DNA of 64,000 nucleotides from Isoetes taiwanensis (Eukaryota > Streptophyta > Lycopodiopsida > Isoetales > Isoetaceae): positions 5,990,025-6,054,024 of the forward strand of contig JAJEKV010000002.1 of assembly GCA_021234155.1 (NCBI GenBank), given 5' to 3'. Under the pieces are notes generated by a model. It searched no databases and was not told the DNA's origin. It worked only from the letters and a program-made list of their open reading frames with translations. Positions 24,940 to 37,536 of the stretch are shown in pieces (the stretch's first letter is position 1; every line of letters starts with the position of its first letter). The position numbers were made by a program, and so were the translations under genes.

Positions 24940-26400
24940 CACAAACATTCTAAATGGGTAAGCCCCATTGTTATCGCCATCAAGCACAATGGTAATATTC
25001 GAGTCTATGTTGATTACGAAAAATTCAACTAAGCCATGGGCGTAGATCAGTTTCCCCGACCCTTCACATATGAAGTTTTGGAAGATGTTGCAAGCCATGC
25101 GATGCATTCCCTTATAAGTGGTTTTTCTGGAGTAGATACGATCAGATTTCAATCAAATCTGAGGATCAAGTAAGAATAACTTCTAGCACTCCATGGAGCA
25201 TCTTTGCCTACAAAATGGTAGCTTTTGAACTTTCAAATTCATTGTCAACCTTTTAAAAATAAGATTATCTCTCCAAATTGGAGCTCGCTTTGAAAAATGT
25301 GATTAATACGCATTAATCTCAACCTAGAGAGATGCATCTTTTAAGTCACATTTTGAAGTCGTTCTTGGCCATGTGGCCAGCCATCATGACATCGCCACGA
25401 TCCCTGCAAAAATAAGTTGTATTCTCAAAGGCAAGAGACCCACCAATATTAAAGAAACTTGTTTTATCATCAGCAAAGTCAACTACTGCTCTACGTTCAC
25501 TCTAGGTTCCAATGTCATAGTAGAAACTATTCACAAGCTTATGGATGATGAAAAATCATGGGCTTGGAACCCTCAAAGCTAAAGCAGCATTCACGATCTC
25601 AAGATATTGCTCATGCAAGCGCCAATAGTTTCATAATAGAACAAGCCATTCCATGTTTATGTTGATGTTTTATGCTTTGCCATAATTGTTGTTCTTGTTG
25701 TTCTCTCATCAAGAGAATTAATCTGTTTTGCCAACCGTAAATTCAACTCTATTGAGAAAAATTATTCCACCACGACACATGCCCCATCTTCTGCATTCAA
25801 CATTTCCGACATTCTATTTTGGGCACATAAATCAAGTTCTTCGTAGATCACTAAGCTTTGTTGTATGTAAATGATCAACAAGTCCGCACGTCCACGGAGC
25901 ATATCGCTTATTGGGTACTTTTGCTTCACAAATTTACTCTAATTGAGGTCATTCATAAACCACGCAAGTCCCATACAATCCCTGATTATCTCTCATGCAT
26001 CATCGCAAATGAAAATTCTTCAGGAACATCAGATGCATTTTTAGATGTCCAACTCTTTCTATCACGACCACACCACATCACACTACGTTGGTCTCATAAT
26101 TACCAACTTTCTAGCATGGTACCTCAGGAAGACTATCTGAACTCACCCGATAAGATTTGTGCCCATCATCAACAATTTATACGAACATGGCAAGGATATT
26201 GCTGTAGGGCATGTATACAAACGTGGCAAGGATATGATCTTATGCAGATGTTTTCTTCCGCATGTTTTGATATATATCTTCCCAAAAAATATCTCATAAA
26301 ATGGATAGTAGCTACGTGAAACTAGCTCCTAGATATTATGGTCCATTTCAAATTGATGACGAAATAGGTGAGAATGCTTACCGCCTATACTTATATAAAC
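24940..26400 (+). pseudogene. Ty3/gypsy pol remnant (RT, RNase H, integrase end)
   Basis: Reverse transcriptase traces: NIRVYVDYEKFN then PRPFTYEVLEDV at about 24980-25090, and ISGFSG at about 25115. The segment that should carry the catalytic Y-x-D-D box is missing: sequence jumps near 25260-25330 to the region LNLERCIF. The RT connection follows at 25373-25582 with HKLMDDEKSWAWNPQS. RNase H C-terminus: LLYVNDQQVRTSTEHIAYW then HKPRKSHTIPDYLS at 25858-25990. Integrase C-terminal end: KLAPRYYGPFQIDDEIGENA at about 26310-26380. Stops and frameshifts are scattered throughout. Most of the integrase core is absent. No matching LTRs were identified. Confidence 0.8.
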
Positions 26401-27325
26401 AAGGTGCTGTGCACGGAGGGTTGCCCTCCATGGCTGGAGGGTAAAGTAGCTTAAATCATAGTTCAAAGTCATGTTTTGAGAATCAATTTAAATTGCTACT
26501 TCTAGACAATAGAATACTTGATACCATGACTTTATGGGAATTGGCCTGAAGAAATTTTTGATGCTCGGCATGGAAAAGTCTAAGAGCAGAAATTGGAAAT
26601 ACGTGTTTTATTAGCATTGAAATGAGAGAACTCGTTGAAGATCTCTGATCAGTTTTGTGTCACATAGACTTAATGCCTAATAACTGTCAATAGGTTGGAA
26701 GATTTGTGTATTGGTATCTGAACTCACCCGATAAGATTTGTGCCCATCATCAACAATTTATACGAACATGGCAAGGATATTGTTGTAGGGCATGTATACA
26801 AACGTGGCAAGGATATGATCTTATGCAGATGTTTTCTTCCACATGTTTTGATATATATCTTCCCAAAAAATATCTCATAAAATGGATAGTAGCTACGTGA
26901 AACTAGCTCCTAGATATTATGGTCCATTTCAAATTGATGACGAAATAGGTGAGAATGCTTACCGCCTATACTTATATAAACAAGGTGCTGTGCACGGAGG
27001 GTTGCCCTCCATGGCCGGAGGGTAAAGTGGCTTAAATCATAGTTCAAAGTCATGTTTTGAGAATCAATTTAAATTGCTACTTCTAGACAATAGAATACTT
27101 GATACTATGACTTTATGGGAATTGGCCTGAAGAAATCTTTGGTGCTCAGCATGGAAGAAGTATTGCAGAAGCATAAGGACAAGTCTAAGAGCAGAAATTG
27201 GAAATACATGTTTTGTTAGCATTGAAATGAGAGAACTCGTTGAAGATCTCTGATCAATTTTTTGTCACGGAGACTTAATGCCTAATAACTGTCAATAGGT
27301 TGGAAGATTTGCGTATTGGTATTTT
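26134..27325 (+). repeat. 581-bp tandem duplication of gypsy integrase end
   Basis: The block from 26134 to 26714 recurs from 26715 to about 27325. Identity is very high over long stretches. The second copy has an extra segment of about 30 bp near 27150-27180. Both copies include the integrase C-terminal remnant around KLAPRYYGPF and the downstream non-coding part. The duplication happened after insertion of the element and is much younger than it. Confidence 0.9.
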
Positions 27326-30300
27326 TGGATTCACTATCTACATCTGTCAATTTTTATAATCAATTTACAGATTACAAAACGATTTTGGATTGCTTTAATT
27401 TTAACATCATGTGAAACGATAACGTAGCCATTGTTTTCCTATAGGATAAAGCCAATATTCTAGATGAGCATTTGCGTCCCAAAAATCATCATCCTCGTCA
27501 ATACACCCTCCACCAATAAAAGCTATATTAAAAGTACGCCTCGACTTCAAAGTCCAACCTAATACAAACATACATACCTATGGTTTGACCAACCGTTCCA
27601 GCACTTTATAAAAGCATTGGTACTTCTTACTATTCTTCCAAAGGTGCAAGCAATTATTGCATATGGGGATCTTTGCTGGTATGAGGCTTGGGCTGGCAAA
27701 CTCGGGGCGTCACAGTACATTCAGCTTAATATGAAAATCAAATACTCTTCAAGATCATCACTTGGAGAAATAAAAAGGAACGTGGCCATTTCAATAAAGA
27801 GCAAGGAAATTTAAATATGTACCTTACTCTGCATTAATTCATCATGAGATATGTACTAGTGAGTTGGTGAATATATGCACATGTCTTAAGAAATAAAATC
27901 ATGCATTGCGATGTCAAGTTCTTAATACCTTGGACCTACAGGATCATCGTTTGTAAGCTTTTCCTTTCATTCTCTTAAAGTGTTTAACTTGGTATTTCAA
28001 TACCAGAGTCAGAAAAATTCAAAGAATGATATAAGATCAGAGATATAAATGGATGCCTCAACAGTCCTGTAATGACAAGAATAGTGACTGTCAATAGATA
28101 GAAAGAACGTTTGAGCACTCCAAAAAAAATGACGACTTGCCTTATGATTTGGCATCCTCGTACCTCAAAAATACAATGTCATATATATTGCTCTACATAT
28201 TGCTTGTGATTGTTTCCTCATGATGGTATGAGATATCGTACATGCTCTTGCTACAACTCACAATGATCCAATTTCCTTTTACGAGGGAAAACTTGGCTAG
28301 GTGAAATAAAACAAGAAAGTAACGACAGTAACCATGAACAAATCTCTTGGTGCTAGTAGAGTTGTAGTTGAATAATATGTGGGAATAATGGTAGCAAATA
28401 ATTATTACTAATCAAAAGATGGAAAGAACATTTGAGCTCCATGACTCTTCCTATTATACAAGGATATACATATTGCTTGTCAGCATTTTTCGAATATTAG
28501 ATAGCCGAGAATGGCCAAATGTATGTGGGACATTACACATATTGTTGCTGGACCAAGCCAAAGCATCTCACTTTAATTCAAAAGGTGGACCTTGGGCCTC
28601 GTAAACTTGTAATTCGAAATAAAAAGAAAATGGCAAAGATCATAAAATACATGATCATATTGACAGAGAAGAAACCTATTCCAGTTGCTTTTTACGTGTA
28701 ATATCAACTTTGGGGTAGGAAAACAGAAATAATGTAATCTGGTATTTTTGCAAATACCTGGACATACTCGAAAATAAGATAACTCAATGCAGCAAAATAA
28801 ACATTAGAATTATGGGTGTATGGGCGATGGGCGATGGGCGATGTCAACTTGGGCGAATGTCAACAGGGATAAAGCGACGTCAGGTAAGTACACACACTCA
28901 TACACTCATTCATTCATTCATGAATATTATAAACGGTAGATTATATAAATACAGTAACTGTGATCTCGGTAAGAGGAAGGTTTTGATCGTCGGAATATGA
29001 ATATCTCATAATGTCTCAAAACAGCATGGGAAAATAAAATAAGGTAATAGGTCGAACAAGGGGTACCATTGTGCTCCAAGATTAGAGATTGAAGCAAAAA
29101 GTAAATCGTAAACTCGCGGATGCACAAAAAAATATGGGTGAAATGAACTCAAAACTCCGGCTTCCGGTGATTTCAAATTACAGATCCGTTAAACTAGCAA
29201 AAAGGCACGCCAGAAGCTTTGTAAGGAAAGGAAAAGGTGAGAGTTGTTTTCTAGATTTTATTTAGAGATAGGCATTCGTCTATAGTCATGTTGTAACCAA
29301 TGTGAAGTATAGAAGCTTCATAGGTGCTGATATATTATATTGCAGCTTCTTTTTTGTCATATTGTGATTGTCATGAAACTACAACAATGTAGAAACTGGT
29401 CCTATAAAAAATACCTGCAAGATCATAGAGTAATGGGATGTGATGTGGGAGCTTTGGAACTGTGGCAATACAAGAAAGTTGCATCCATTTCTAGAATGCC
29501 TTAGATTAGCTGAACGAAGTGATTGCATGCAACCATGATGGTATTGTGTATTCAGTGCAGGACATCTATAGGATTCATGCACTTGAACCTACTATTCAAT
29601 GTGGATAGATCAATCAGGACTTGTACAACGTCAAGTACCCCCAATTCGTCCTCTTCCATCCCAGCTTTGGCCTGAACCTGCTAGCAAGTTTGCAAACAAG
29701 GGCAAAGAGGCTTACTAGAGATTAGAATATATTGCATTTTTGGCAATGCCAAGACTAGTGCACACAAAACATTACATTGTGTAGATGGTGGATTAATTAA
29801 TGTAAAGTGTTTTGAATGGTTTTACATGTTGAAGACTTTGTGACATCCTCAGAAGGCTTTGGCAAGGTCAAAGTTGTTAGGTATTTAAGCTTAGTATCAT
29901 TCAACTAGACTTAGGTTTTTGCAAGGCCAAATTTGCCTTTAGGCTTAGGTTTTTGCAAGGTCAAATTTGTTAGGCTTTCAAAGACTTGGTGTCATTCAGC
30001 ATGGAATAGGCAAAGTAGAGGAATATTACATATCTATATCAGTTTGTGAATGCAATGGTTAAGAAAGAAAGAATATTAGACATTTTCCACATGGGTGCCA
30101 CATGTGTAGCCTACAAGGAGGCCAATGCGGTAACCCATCTTCTGGCAGGTACGGTTTTGCATTACTATACAAACCTTGGCTTGGATAGCCACGTAGCATT
30201 TGACCAGGTCCATTTCACGTAAACCTGACAATATGCTACGAAAATCGGGTGAGGATTATTTTAGACGTTCAAAAATGCATAAATCTCATGGTATGATATT

Positions 30301-31400
30301 TCCATAATACCAGTGACATGAATCATGGCAAGACGTGTGTTTTGTTTATATGTTTGTATTGCATTGTGTGCATGTTTGCCCTCCAATTTGGCACATGTCT
30401 TTGCGACCTACGTCTCTTATGGTCAAGAGTGGCACCATTGTGTGTATTGGCATGGAATCCGGCGAGCCTATGGATTGAGGGGCTTAGGAGATGCTAATTA
30501 CCTAGTGATGGACCATCTCGTTTAAATATCATATCTAGAATGGCCATGGGAACCACGCTAAGCATGTCTATTTTAACCATTTTCATAGATAATATCCAAT
30601 TTCCAAGAAATTTAGGTGGCCAAAATTTCACTTGCACCCAAAATTTCACTTGGCCTTAACTACGCGGAACCCATCAATATGCTTAGATTCATGGAAACAA
30701 GATGATGCAAACAAAATGACAAAAAATAGAACTTAGTAATGGTTTAGTGGTTAAGAGGAATTGGTAGGTGATTAGAAAGTTTGATGAGACTACAAGGGAC
30801 CCATCAGTATGTTTAGATTCATGGAAACAAGATGATGCAAACAAAATGACAAAAAACAGGACTTAGTAATAGTTTAATGGTTGAGAGGAATTGTTAGGCG
30901 ATTAGAAAGTTTGATGAAAATGTTCCACTAAAATAGAAGTAAATTTTAATTGGTACACGTAAATAAATAAGTGGTTTCAAACATTACATGCACACAAATC
31001 CAAGAGTACATGGCTATTTTATACTTCCACACTCTTGAATATGGAATAGGCTTATAATCGCCTCAAAACAAGTACTTACATATACTGCATGGTTTCAAGA
31101 AGATAGCATGCGCATAGGTAAAACTGTAGTTTGTGTTCTGATAGGGGAATTCTTGAACTCTCAGAATGTTGAAATTGTGAATTTCCATATTCTGCTTAGC
31201 ATCTTTCCTCACATTTTGGTTTTCTTTTCTTTTGCATATAATACTTTTATATATCTCTAGGTGTGAAATCACCAAAATCTTAATCAAGCAATCGAGCTGA
31301 CTCTATGTCGTAAGGTGTCTTTCTAGATAACTACTGGAACCATTCAGTTTCCGTTAGAAGCAAGTGTGCCCTTTATGAACACAAAATAAACTTTGCTGCT
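27326..31400. other. No gene seen; short repeats
   Basis: AT-rich sequence with no recognisable gene. A GGGCGAT motif is repeated three times at about 28824-28844, followed by a short (CATT)n run near 28905-28920. A phrase around GGCTTAGGTTTTTGCAAGG is duplicated near 29910-29960. A 130-bp tandem duplication is listed separately. Confidence 0.5.
30669..30918 (+). repeat. 130-bp tandem duplication
   Basis: Unit 30669-30798 (starting ACCCATCAATATG) is followed directly by a second copy from 30799 to about 30918, with roughly 8 percent scattered substitutions by eye. The unit has no coding potential. Confidence 0.85.
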
Positions 31401-31419
31401 CCAACTTCACTTATGTGAT

Positions 31420-32010
31420 TTCCTTTGTAGGACATCCTTCGCCTTCCATTTTCAACTCTGTCCCATACAATGGACCAGGAGGAGCTAGAGTTGTTGGTAT
31501 TTTCTGTCTGAGCATAAGGCCTTTTGCACAGACATCTATTTATATGGCAGTTCCTCATGTTAATTGCATGAACTATAAACTAAGTGATCCATCATTGGAC
31601 TTAGATGCAAACATAGTAACTTACTAACCAGTCTGGTTTGTAGCAGTATTAGGCTCTGAATCAGGTTCAGCATAAAAAATTGGACTGATTGGCGCTCGAG
31701 GACTTCCATAATGATAATCTGCACTTGGCGACCAGCTTGCAGCATCCATTTGAAACTTTCTCTTCCATACTAGTCTTGTGGAAGACTTGAGCATCCACAA
31801 TTACATCAACATGACTTACAAAAACTGCATATAGCGCTTGTCAGTGGACTTGATCTGATTTTTTTGATGCCAAGAATTTTCTATCATGTACTATTTGTGC
31901 TTGGGAAATCTTGCTGCTAAATGGCTTAAAAAGTAGTTGGAAAAGGGCCAAAGAAGGATTTGTCTCAGGCATTTCTAGGGGCATTGCAACAACAGCGCGA
32001 TCTCCAATTA
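31420..32010 (-). other. Possible exons of an unrecognised gene
   Basis: On the minus strand, 31770-31634 is open and non-repetitive in composition (contains MDAASWSPSADYHYGSPRAP). It is preceded by AG and followed by the good donor GTTAGTAAGT. A second open block at about 31530-31420 (contains LAPPGPLYGTELKMEGEG) ends in TAA. A third lies upstream at about 32005-31915 (contains GVIIGDRAVVAMPLEM). The first two can be joined in phase, but the third cannot be joined cleanly. I recognise no family, so this is a weak call. Confidence 0.22.
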
Positions 32011-32380
32011 TGACACCTTATAAATCAAGTCAGATATAAAAATTTGCAGCAAGAGAGCATGCTCAATGGCTGAAGCTGAACAGATCAGTGACTTTGCACT
32101 TTGTGCATGATGCATCTCTGCCAAACAACATTAAGGAGAGAAGGGTAAAGAGGAAAGGGACTAGAGCCCAATATCTGTTACATGGATGTAAATGGCCATT
32201 ATCAGTCATATCTCAAAAGAAGAGGTAAACAACCAAAGGAAACATCCTACATGTATCTAATATGGTACGAATATTGTGAAATTTTGCAAACAAAAATAGA
32301 AGTCAACAAGGCCACCATTTGGCAGAAAACAACATATGACTTACTAGAAGATCCATGTAAAATTCCACAGCCGAGGTTTT

Positions 32381-33220
32381 TACTAAAGAATGCATTGCAC
32401 ATTTGCAGCTAGAACTGATGCCAACACATCTAAACATCAATTTGCACAAATGATAAGGCAAACTCTGAGCTGCCAAACTATAATACTGTGTCTAGCCACT
32501 AGTTTAGAGGATGCCTAGGCAGAGGTACCCTATTATACTGAGCATAAAGGAATGAGGTTCTTATTTGCCATAGTTGGCAGTCAGAGACACACAGAGTATG
32601 CACTCTTATTTCTAGATATTCTTTGAGCTGTAAAACAGCCAGTAAACCAATAGCAGAGCCTAATATCATTCATGATCGAAACGAATCGGACTTCCATAAG
32701 CAGCACATATATGCTCTTTATCAATTTGCAACATCGTAAGCTGATAATAAATGATTGAGGTAAACCTAAGAAGGAAATGGCAGGTTGAAGGAGGGATCAG
32801 TAACCAGAATAGAGATACATATACAATGTGTCAGTGCCCAGCATCATAGCAAAAGGGAACATTTGGTCCTTCAAATTCCAATAATTAATGTGAAAGACTC
32901 ATAGCCATATGCTTAAGCACAAATTACAAGGCAAACTCTGAGCTGCCAAACTATATCGCTCAGGCCCTCTTTATCAGATGAAACTTTTAATCATGCAAAG
33001 TTTCTTACTAAAGAATGCATTGCACATGCCTTTGCAACCCGCGGATTTTACTAAAGAATGCATTGCACATGCCTTTGTAGCTAGAACTGATGCCACCACA
33101 TCTAAACATCAATTTGCACAAATTATAAGGCAAACTCTGAGCTGCCAAAATATAATAATGCGTCTAGCTACTAGCTTAGAGGATGCCTAGGCAGAGGTAC
33201 CCTATTATACTGAGCATAAA
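32381..33220 (+). repeat. Duplicated segment of about 170 bp
   Basis: 32381-32548 and 33049-33220 are diverged copies sharing the start TACTAAAGAATGCATTGCAC, the middle AAGGCAAACTCTGAGCTGCC and the end CCCTATTATACTGAGCATAA. The start motif occurs a third time at 33006 and the middle motif at about 32930, so the second locus is itself partly duplicated. The open frame across the second copy suggests a coding origin, possibly retrotransposon, but I cannot name it. Confidence 0.75.
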
Positions 33221-34131
33221 TTGACTTGAGCTGCAAGAAAAGTTACTTCAGAGCTTCTGTTTTGCTTTAACATTCCATAAAGCTAATCTGATGTACAACA
33301 TTAACAATGTTCAGAGATGTAGACAATTACCAGCTTAAGGATTGAAAGAAATGAATGAAAGCTGAAGATTATCATAAAATTTTAACAGAGCAATAGCATT
33401 CACTTACAAATTCACTCCATTCCAATGCCGAGAATCCCTTTCTTCATAAAACATGAAGTCCAGTATAAAGATAAAAAAACAGAATGAATCGGTACAGAAA
33501 CCTGACCAGATTAGACTGCCGGAGAAAAAGAGATCAGGAGGATAATGGAGGATTATTTTTTTTGTCGAAAAGACCAGGGTGTAGCCAAAACTAAACTCTG
33601 GATGCAGCCAAAACTAAATCCTAAATGAGAGATGTTTAGTAAGTGAAGTGATGTGGAAGAAGCCCAAAAACAAGAGGGGAGGAGGAGAGCATCTTCAATG
33701 TCCAGTGAGATTGTAGACCTTAAGGAGATAGAAATATATCTATGTGGCATGAGGATTTACGTAAAATTCTATGGGCATCATGAATATATGGATGCAGCCA
33801 ATTTTCCAATCCCAATAATATTAGTTTCCTTTGAAGCCTCCTGTATGACATATATTTTAAATATACTAGGCAAAAGAAAAAGAAGTTCGATTGGAGATAA
33901 AGGGGCCAGAAGCTCCTTTTGTGGACAAAGCAACATCTTTCAGCAAAATGAGAAGCAAGTTACGATAGTAATAGCAGCCTTAAAAAGGAATAAAGTCACA
34001 TGAGCAATGAACTCCAAACCAAGAATACTGTAGAGGACCTTGTGTGTCTTCTTGTGGAAAAGCCATAAGAATCTGTAGGTTGTATGGCCAGTGCACCGCA
34101 TTAGTAGAAATTGATAGATAATAGTGGAGGA

Positions 34132-34680
34132 TCAAAAAGACATGAGAGAAATGAGTATGTTTGTAATGGCAGACAGGTTCTGTATAAAGAACGGCTCCAG
34201 AATGCGGCATAAGATCATTGGCCGTATTTGCTTGGTGTAGCAACGCTCTGCTAACGCCACGTTCATCACCAATGGGCAGTTATGTGTCCGATGCCCTGGC
34301 TGGAAGCACCTGAAGCACAACTGCTTTTCAATACATTCCTGCTTCTTCTCTTTGGGGATAGACTGTAAGAACTCTTTCACTGCTTTGGAGTAGTTTGAAC
34401 CACCTCCTTGCTCTTTGAAGCTGACCTGCTTCTTATCCTGCTTGCCAAAATTTGCGTTGTCTTGCTTCCCATAATCTGCGTTGTATTGAGGTCTGTTAGC
34501 TGCTGGGCTTGCTGCTCTTGGGCTATAGCTTTCTGTACCCTTCTGCTGCCTCGGTCCACTCGCTTGGGGTCCCGTTCCTTGCAAGCTCACTGCTTTAGAC
34601 TCTGCTTCTGACACTGTTCTGGGGTTTATTGCTCTCACCAACTTCCTGATCTCTTCATTCAAGCCTTCAATGTATCCCTC
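34132..34680 (-). pseudogene. Retrotransposon gag C-terminus with zinc knuckle
   Basis: The minus-strand frame begins within EGYIEGLNEEIRKLV (end of the gag helical core) and then runs through a Gln/Asn/Lys-rich linker. It reaches CFRCFQPGHRTHNC, a perfect C-x2-C-x4-H-x4-C nucleic-acid-binding knuckle, at about 34275-34320. The N-terminal gag part is cut off at 34680 by the A-tail of the retroposon at 34683. A protease or RT region downstream is not seen. The knuckle and linker fit Ty3/gypsy gag, but copia cannot be excluded. Confidence 0.78.
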
Positions 34681-34682
34681 TA

Positions 34683-35640
34683 TTTTTTTTCTTTTTTTTG
34701 AAGGTAAGAGATGTTTTTTCCATTAATTAATTAAAGCCATACAATAATCTTACTAATGGGAGTGAAAACTGCCTCATTAGTTACAGCCTTGTTATAGTGA
34801 TCCTTGAGCAAAAAGAAATTCAAAGTTGCAATGAATTTAGCAACCACTTCAAAATAGTTTAGCAGACCAATAATCCAGTCAAATTTTATACAAATTTCTG
34901 CTTTGCCCCCCCATGTGAGAGCTGGAATTTGAGCTGTCTGTGATGCCCAACAATGAAGTCCAAAAAAACCTGCATAAACATTATATCCATCCAAGTACAA
35001 GAGCATAAAGTTAAGCAAGAAGAAGACAAGTTATTGAGCATTAGCAAGTTGCAATGGTTCCAGATGTGAAGGCAGATGAAAGAAAGATAGGATGAAGTAT
35101 GAGAGGGTTCACTAGGCAATAGGAGACTCTTGGTGCATAATCTGATCGAAGATTGAGTTGTACACCCAATAGAAACCTTTGTCTGTTCTAAACTTGTAGC
35201 TATTGTGTTCAGAACCATTCTCCATAAACAAATACTGGATGTCCTCCTTTTCCATCAAGAGCAGCAGGGTACCATAAAGATCAGCTAACATTTTATGTGA
35301 GTAGTACAATTCTCTATACCTGCTCAACTGCCTGTCTGTCAAGGAATAATGATACATGAACAGAAAGTTGAAAAGGCAGTACATCTGCATGACCTCCCTG
35401 CAATAGATCCTGGCCCATGATTTTTTATTACTATTTCTCCTGACCTCATATAGCTTAATCTCGTCCTCTGATGCACCTGGCCCTGGTGGCTGCAAATCTG
35501 TGACCCCTGTGCTGTTATTGTACAAAGTGGCTTCATGATAGCTTAGCATAGTGTCAAATTTATTCCTGCCCTCCCCTCCATGGGTTACTGCCTCAGCGCC
35601 CAGCGCCCTCACTCTCTCTCTAGCGCCCTCACTTTCTCTC
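34683..35640 (-). mobile_element. A-tailed retroposon, minus strand, inserted in gag remnant
   Basis: The 3' end is marked by T runs on the plus strand (34683-34690 and 34692-34699), i.e. an A-rich tail on the minus strand, exactly where the gag reading stops. The sequence before the tail (minus-strand TTAATTAATTAATGG ... CTCTTACCTTC) is like the ends of plant LINE or SINE copies. It carries the orphan ORF at 35112-35612. The right edge is uncertain. Confidence 0.55.
35112..35612 (-). CDS. Orphan 166-aa ORF within retroposon
   Basis: Complete minus-strand frame from an ATG at 35612. It starts MRALGAEAVTHGGEGRNKFD, has a middle rich in Arg, Tyr and Met (REVMQMYCLFNFLFMYHYSL) and ends QIMHQESPIA. 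Hydrophobic clusters and even residue use look protein-like, and 166 codons is long for chance in this AT-rich setting. No family is recognised. It could be the C-terminal part of a retroposon-borne gene or a processed copy of a host gene. Confidence 0.35.
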   Translation of the reverse strand: MRALGAEAVTHGGEGRNKFDTMLSYHEATLYNNSTGVTDLQPPGPGASEDEIKLYEVRRNSNKKSWARIYCREVMQMYCLFNFLFMYHYSLTDRQLSRYRELYYSHKMLADLYGTLLLLMEKEDIQYLFMENGSEHNSYKFRTDKGFYWVYNSIFDQIMHQESPIA

Positions 35641-36931
35641 TAGCACCCGTACAATTTGAAAGCAAGGAATCAAATTAACATCTTTGAAAATCCTGGCAGA
35701 ATAATAAAACAGAAGTGCAAAATCAGAGGGTTTAGAATGATAGGAAAATAAACCACACCTCCTGTAGCCGAAAGTCAATCTTGCTGACCTATACAAAAAT
35801 AAATTTCAAAGCTTTAAACCTTGAAGAGCCAGAAATGCGGAAAAGGAAGGTTGAAATGGTAAGAGCTACTACCAAAATTTATGTCGACACCGAAAGCCAT
35901 CGTATCGAAAATGCAAACAATTTAGGATCATGTCTGATTGCTTCCTGTAAAATGCATAACCAAATCCGAATGCCAAAAACCTTTCTCAAAATTTAGCCAG
36001 CTGACATGAGGTATAAAGTTCCTGAAATAGCCCAAACATAAGAAAAGAATTTTGTGCTTTCTCAGTTCTTCCTTGGAGCTTTATGTGCACAGCAGGTGCA
36101 TGCAACACAGGGGCAGTTAGCCTTTTGTTAAAACCAGAATCAGAGCTTTTCCAGCCTCCACAACAGCATTGAAATCTCTGGCTATCCTTTTGGAGAACAC
36201 AAAATTATATGGCTCAACACAGGCCAGTTTCAAGTAATCTGCATATTTCCAATGACATCGTTCAGAAGCTTTTATGTGAGCTAGATACTCTGCTAGCTCT
36301 TACCATTCCAAACAATACATTCTTGAATATTTTCGTGCCAGATTGAGGAGACAGATTTTGGACTGATCCTAATGATAAAACGGGGGCAAATCATTCTGCC
36401 TTGCCCGATTCTTTTTGCAATACACGCGCAGTCTATGTTTCCATAACTAATCATCGAACTTGTCAAAAAAAAAAGAAAAGCTCCAAGATCATTGCCGCAA
36501 AGGACATTCAAGCCCCAAGCTTTTGCTTGATCACGGTGGCCTCCATCGCATCAACACAACTTCTGATATCCACGGCCCCATGGCGTGGAAATTTTCTTTG
36601 CCTTCACGAAATGTGACGGATATCTTCAGCATATCAGAGATCCCACTGCCTTCTACGGCGTGGCTTATACCAGAACGGATTGAATCTCCTTAGCTTATTT
36701 CCAGAGTGCGAAAAATAAAAAAGAGAGGCTCGATGAAAGAGGAAGTTATTCCGCGACCTTCTCCATCTCCATGATATTTTTAGCCATTTTTCTAATTTCC
36801 TTGGCCATTGATTTGTAAAGGAGAGGATCTAAAGATGCAGGACATGCCACCTCAGATTTTGGTGAGGTGGAGGTGCTACGTGGATAGCCTAGAATTGCAA
36901 GGAGGGTTGCACGCTTGGTTAGGCTGGCGTG

Positions 36932-36967
<36 letters not shown>

Positions 36968-37430
36968 GGATGGGGGAGGGGGGTATTTAATTTAATTTAA
37001 TCTAATTTAAGTAAAGTTATTACAATATAATATTAATTAATTAAAAATTGGTAGGTAACCGAATTTACATAAGTATTTGAATTACTAAAAGATTGGGAGA
37101 CGTGGTAAATCGCGGGCGGTCGTGAGAATATATAAATCATAATTCATAATGCAGGGAATTAACACCTACAATTGGTCCGACGTGTCACAGTAATCATCAC
37201 AAACACTAGACCTAGGAGGGGGGAGGTAATAACGTAATAAATTATGGTTATGAATTAAGGGAGGACATAGTACGGGTGTCAGTGTAACAGGTAGTAGACA
37301 AGTGGCGGATACACGCATACGAAAATAAGGAGGACAGGATAAGACAAGACCAGCAATTAAGACAGACGGGCATAATAAAGAAGCGGGAATTTAGATAGAT
37401 TTCGTAACCCTAAAAGATATAGCAAGGAGA
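35641..37430. other. No gene seen; 29-base A tract
   Basis: AT-rich intergenic sequence. An uninterrupted run of 29 A at 36934-36962 could be the tail of a plus-strand retroposon; just upstream, an 8-bp inverted repeat (CCACCTCA ... TGAGGTGG, about 36847-36870) is the only other structure. The short open frames here are fortuitous. Confidence 0.5.
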
Positions 37431-37536
37431 AGGTGAATAGTGAAGCTCCGCCTCCAAGTTTTCCAAGTTTTCTAAATTCTCCGAGCTCCGACTTCAGTGC
37501 AGCGCCCCCCAGCTCCGGCAGATTTCGGAATTTAGA

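Noticed and set aside
26134-27325. CRISPR-like or satellite array
   Set aside because: Only two long copies with coding remnants; no short repeats with spacers anywhere in this window.
36808-36990. ORF with a poly-Lys run
   Set aside because: The Lys run is the translation of the 29-base A tract, and the rest has no protein-like features.
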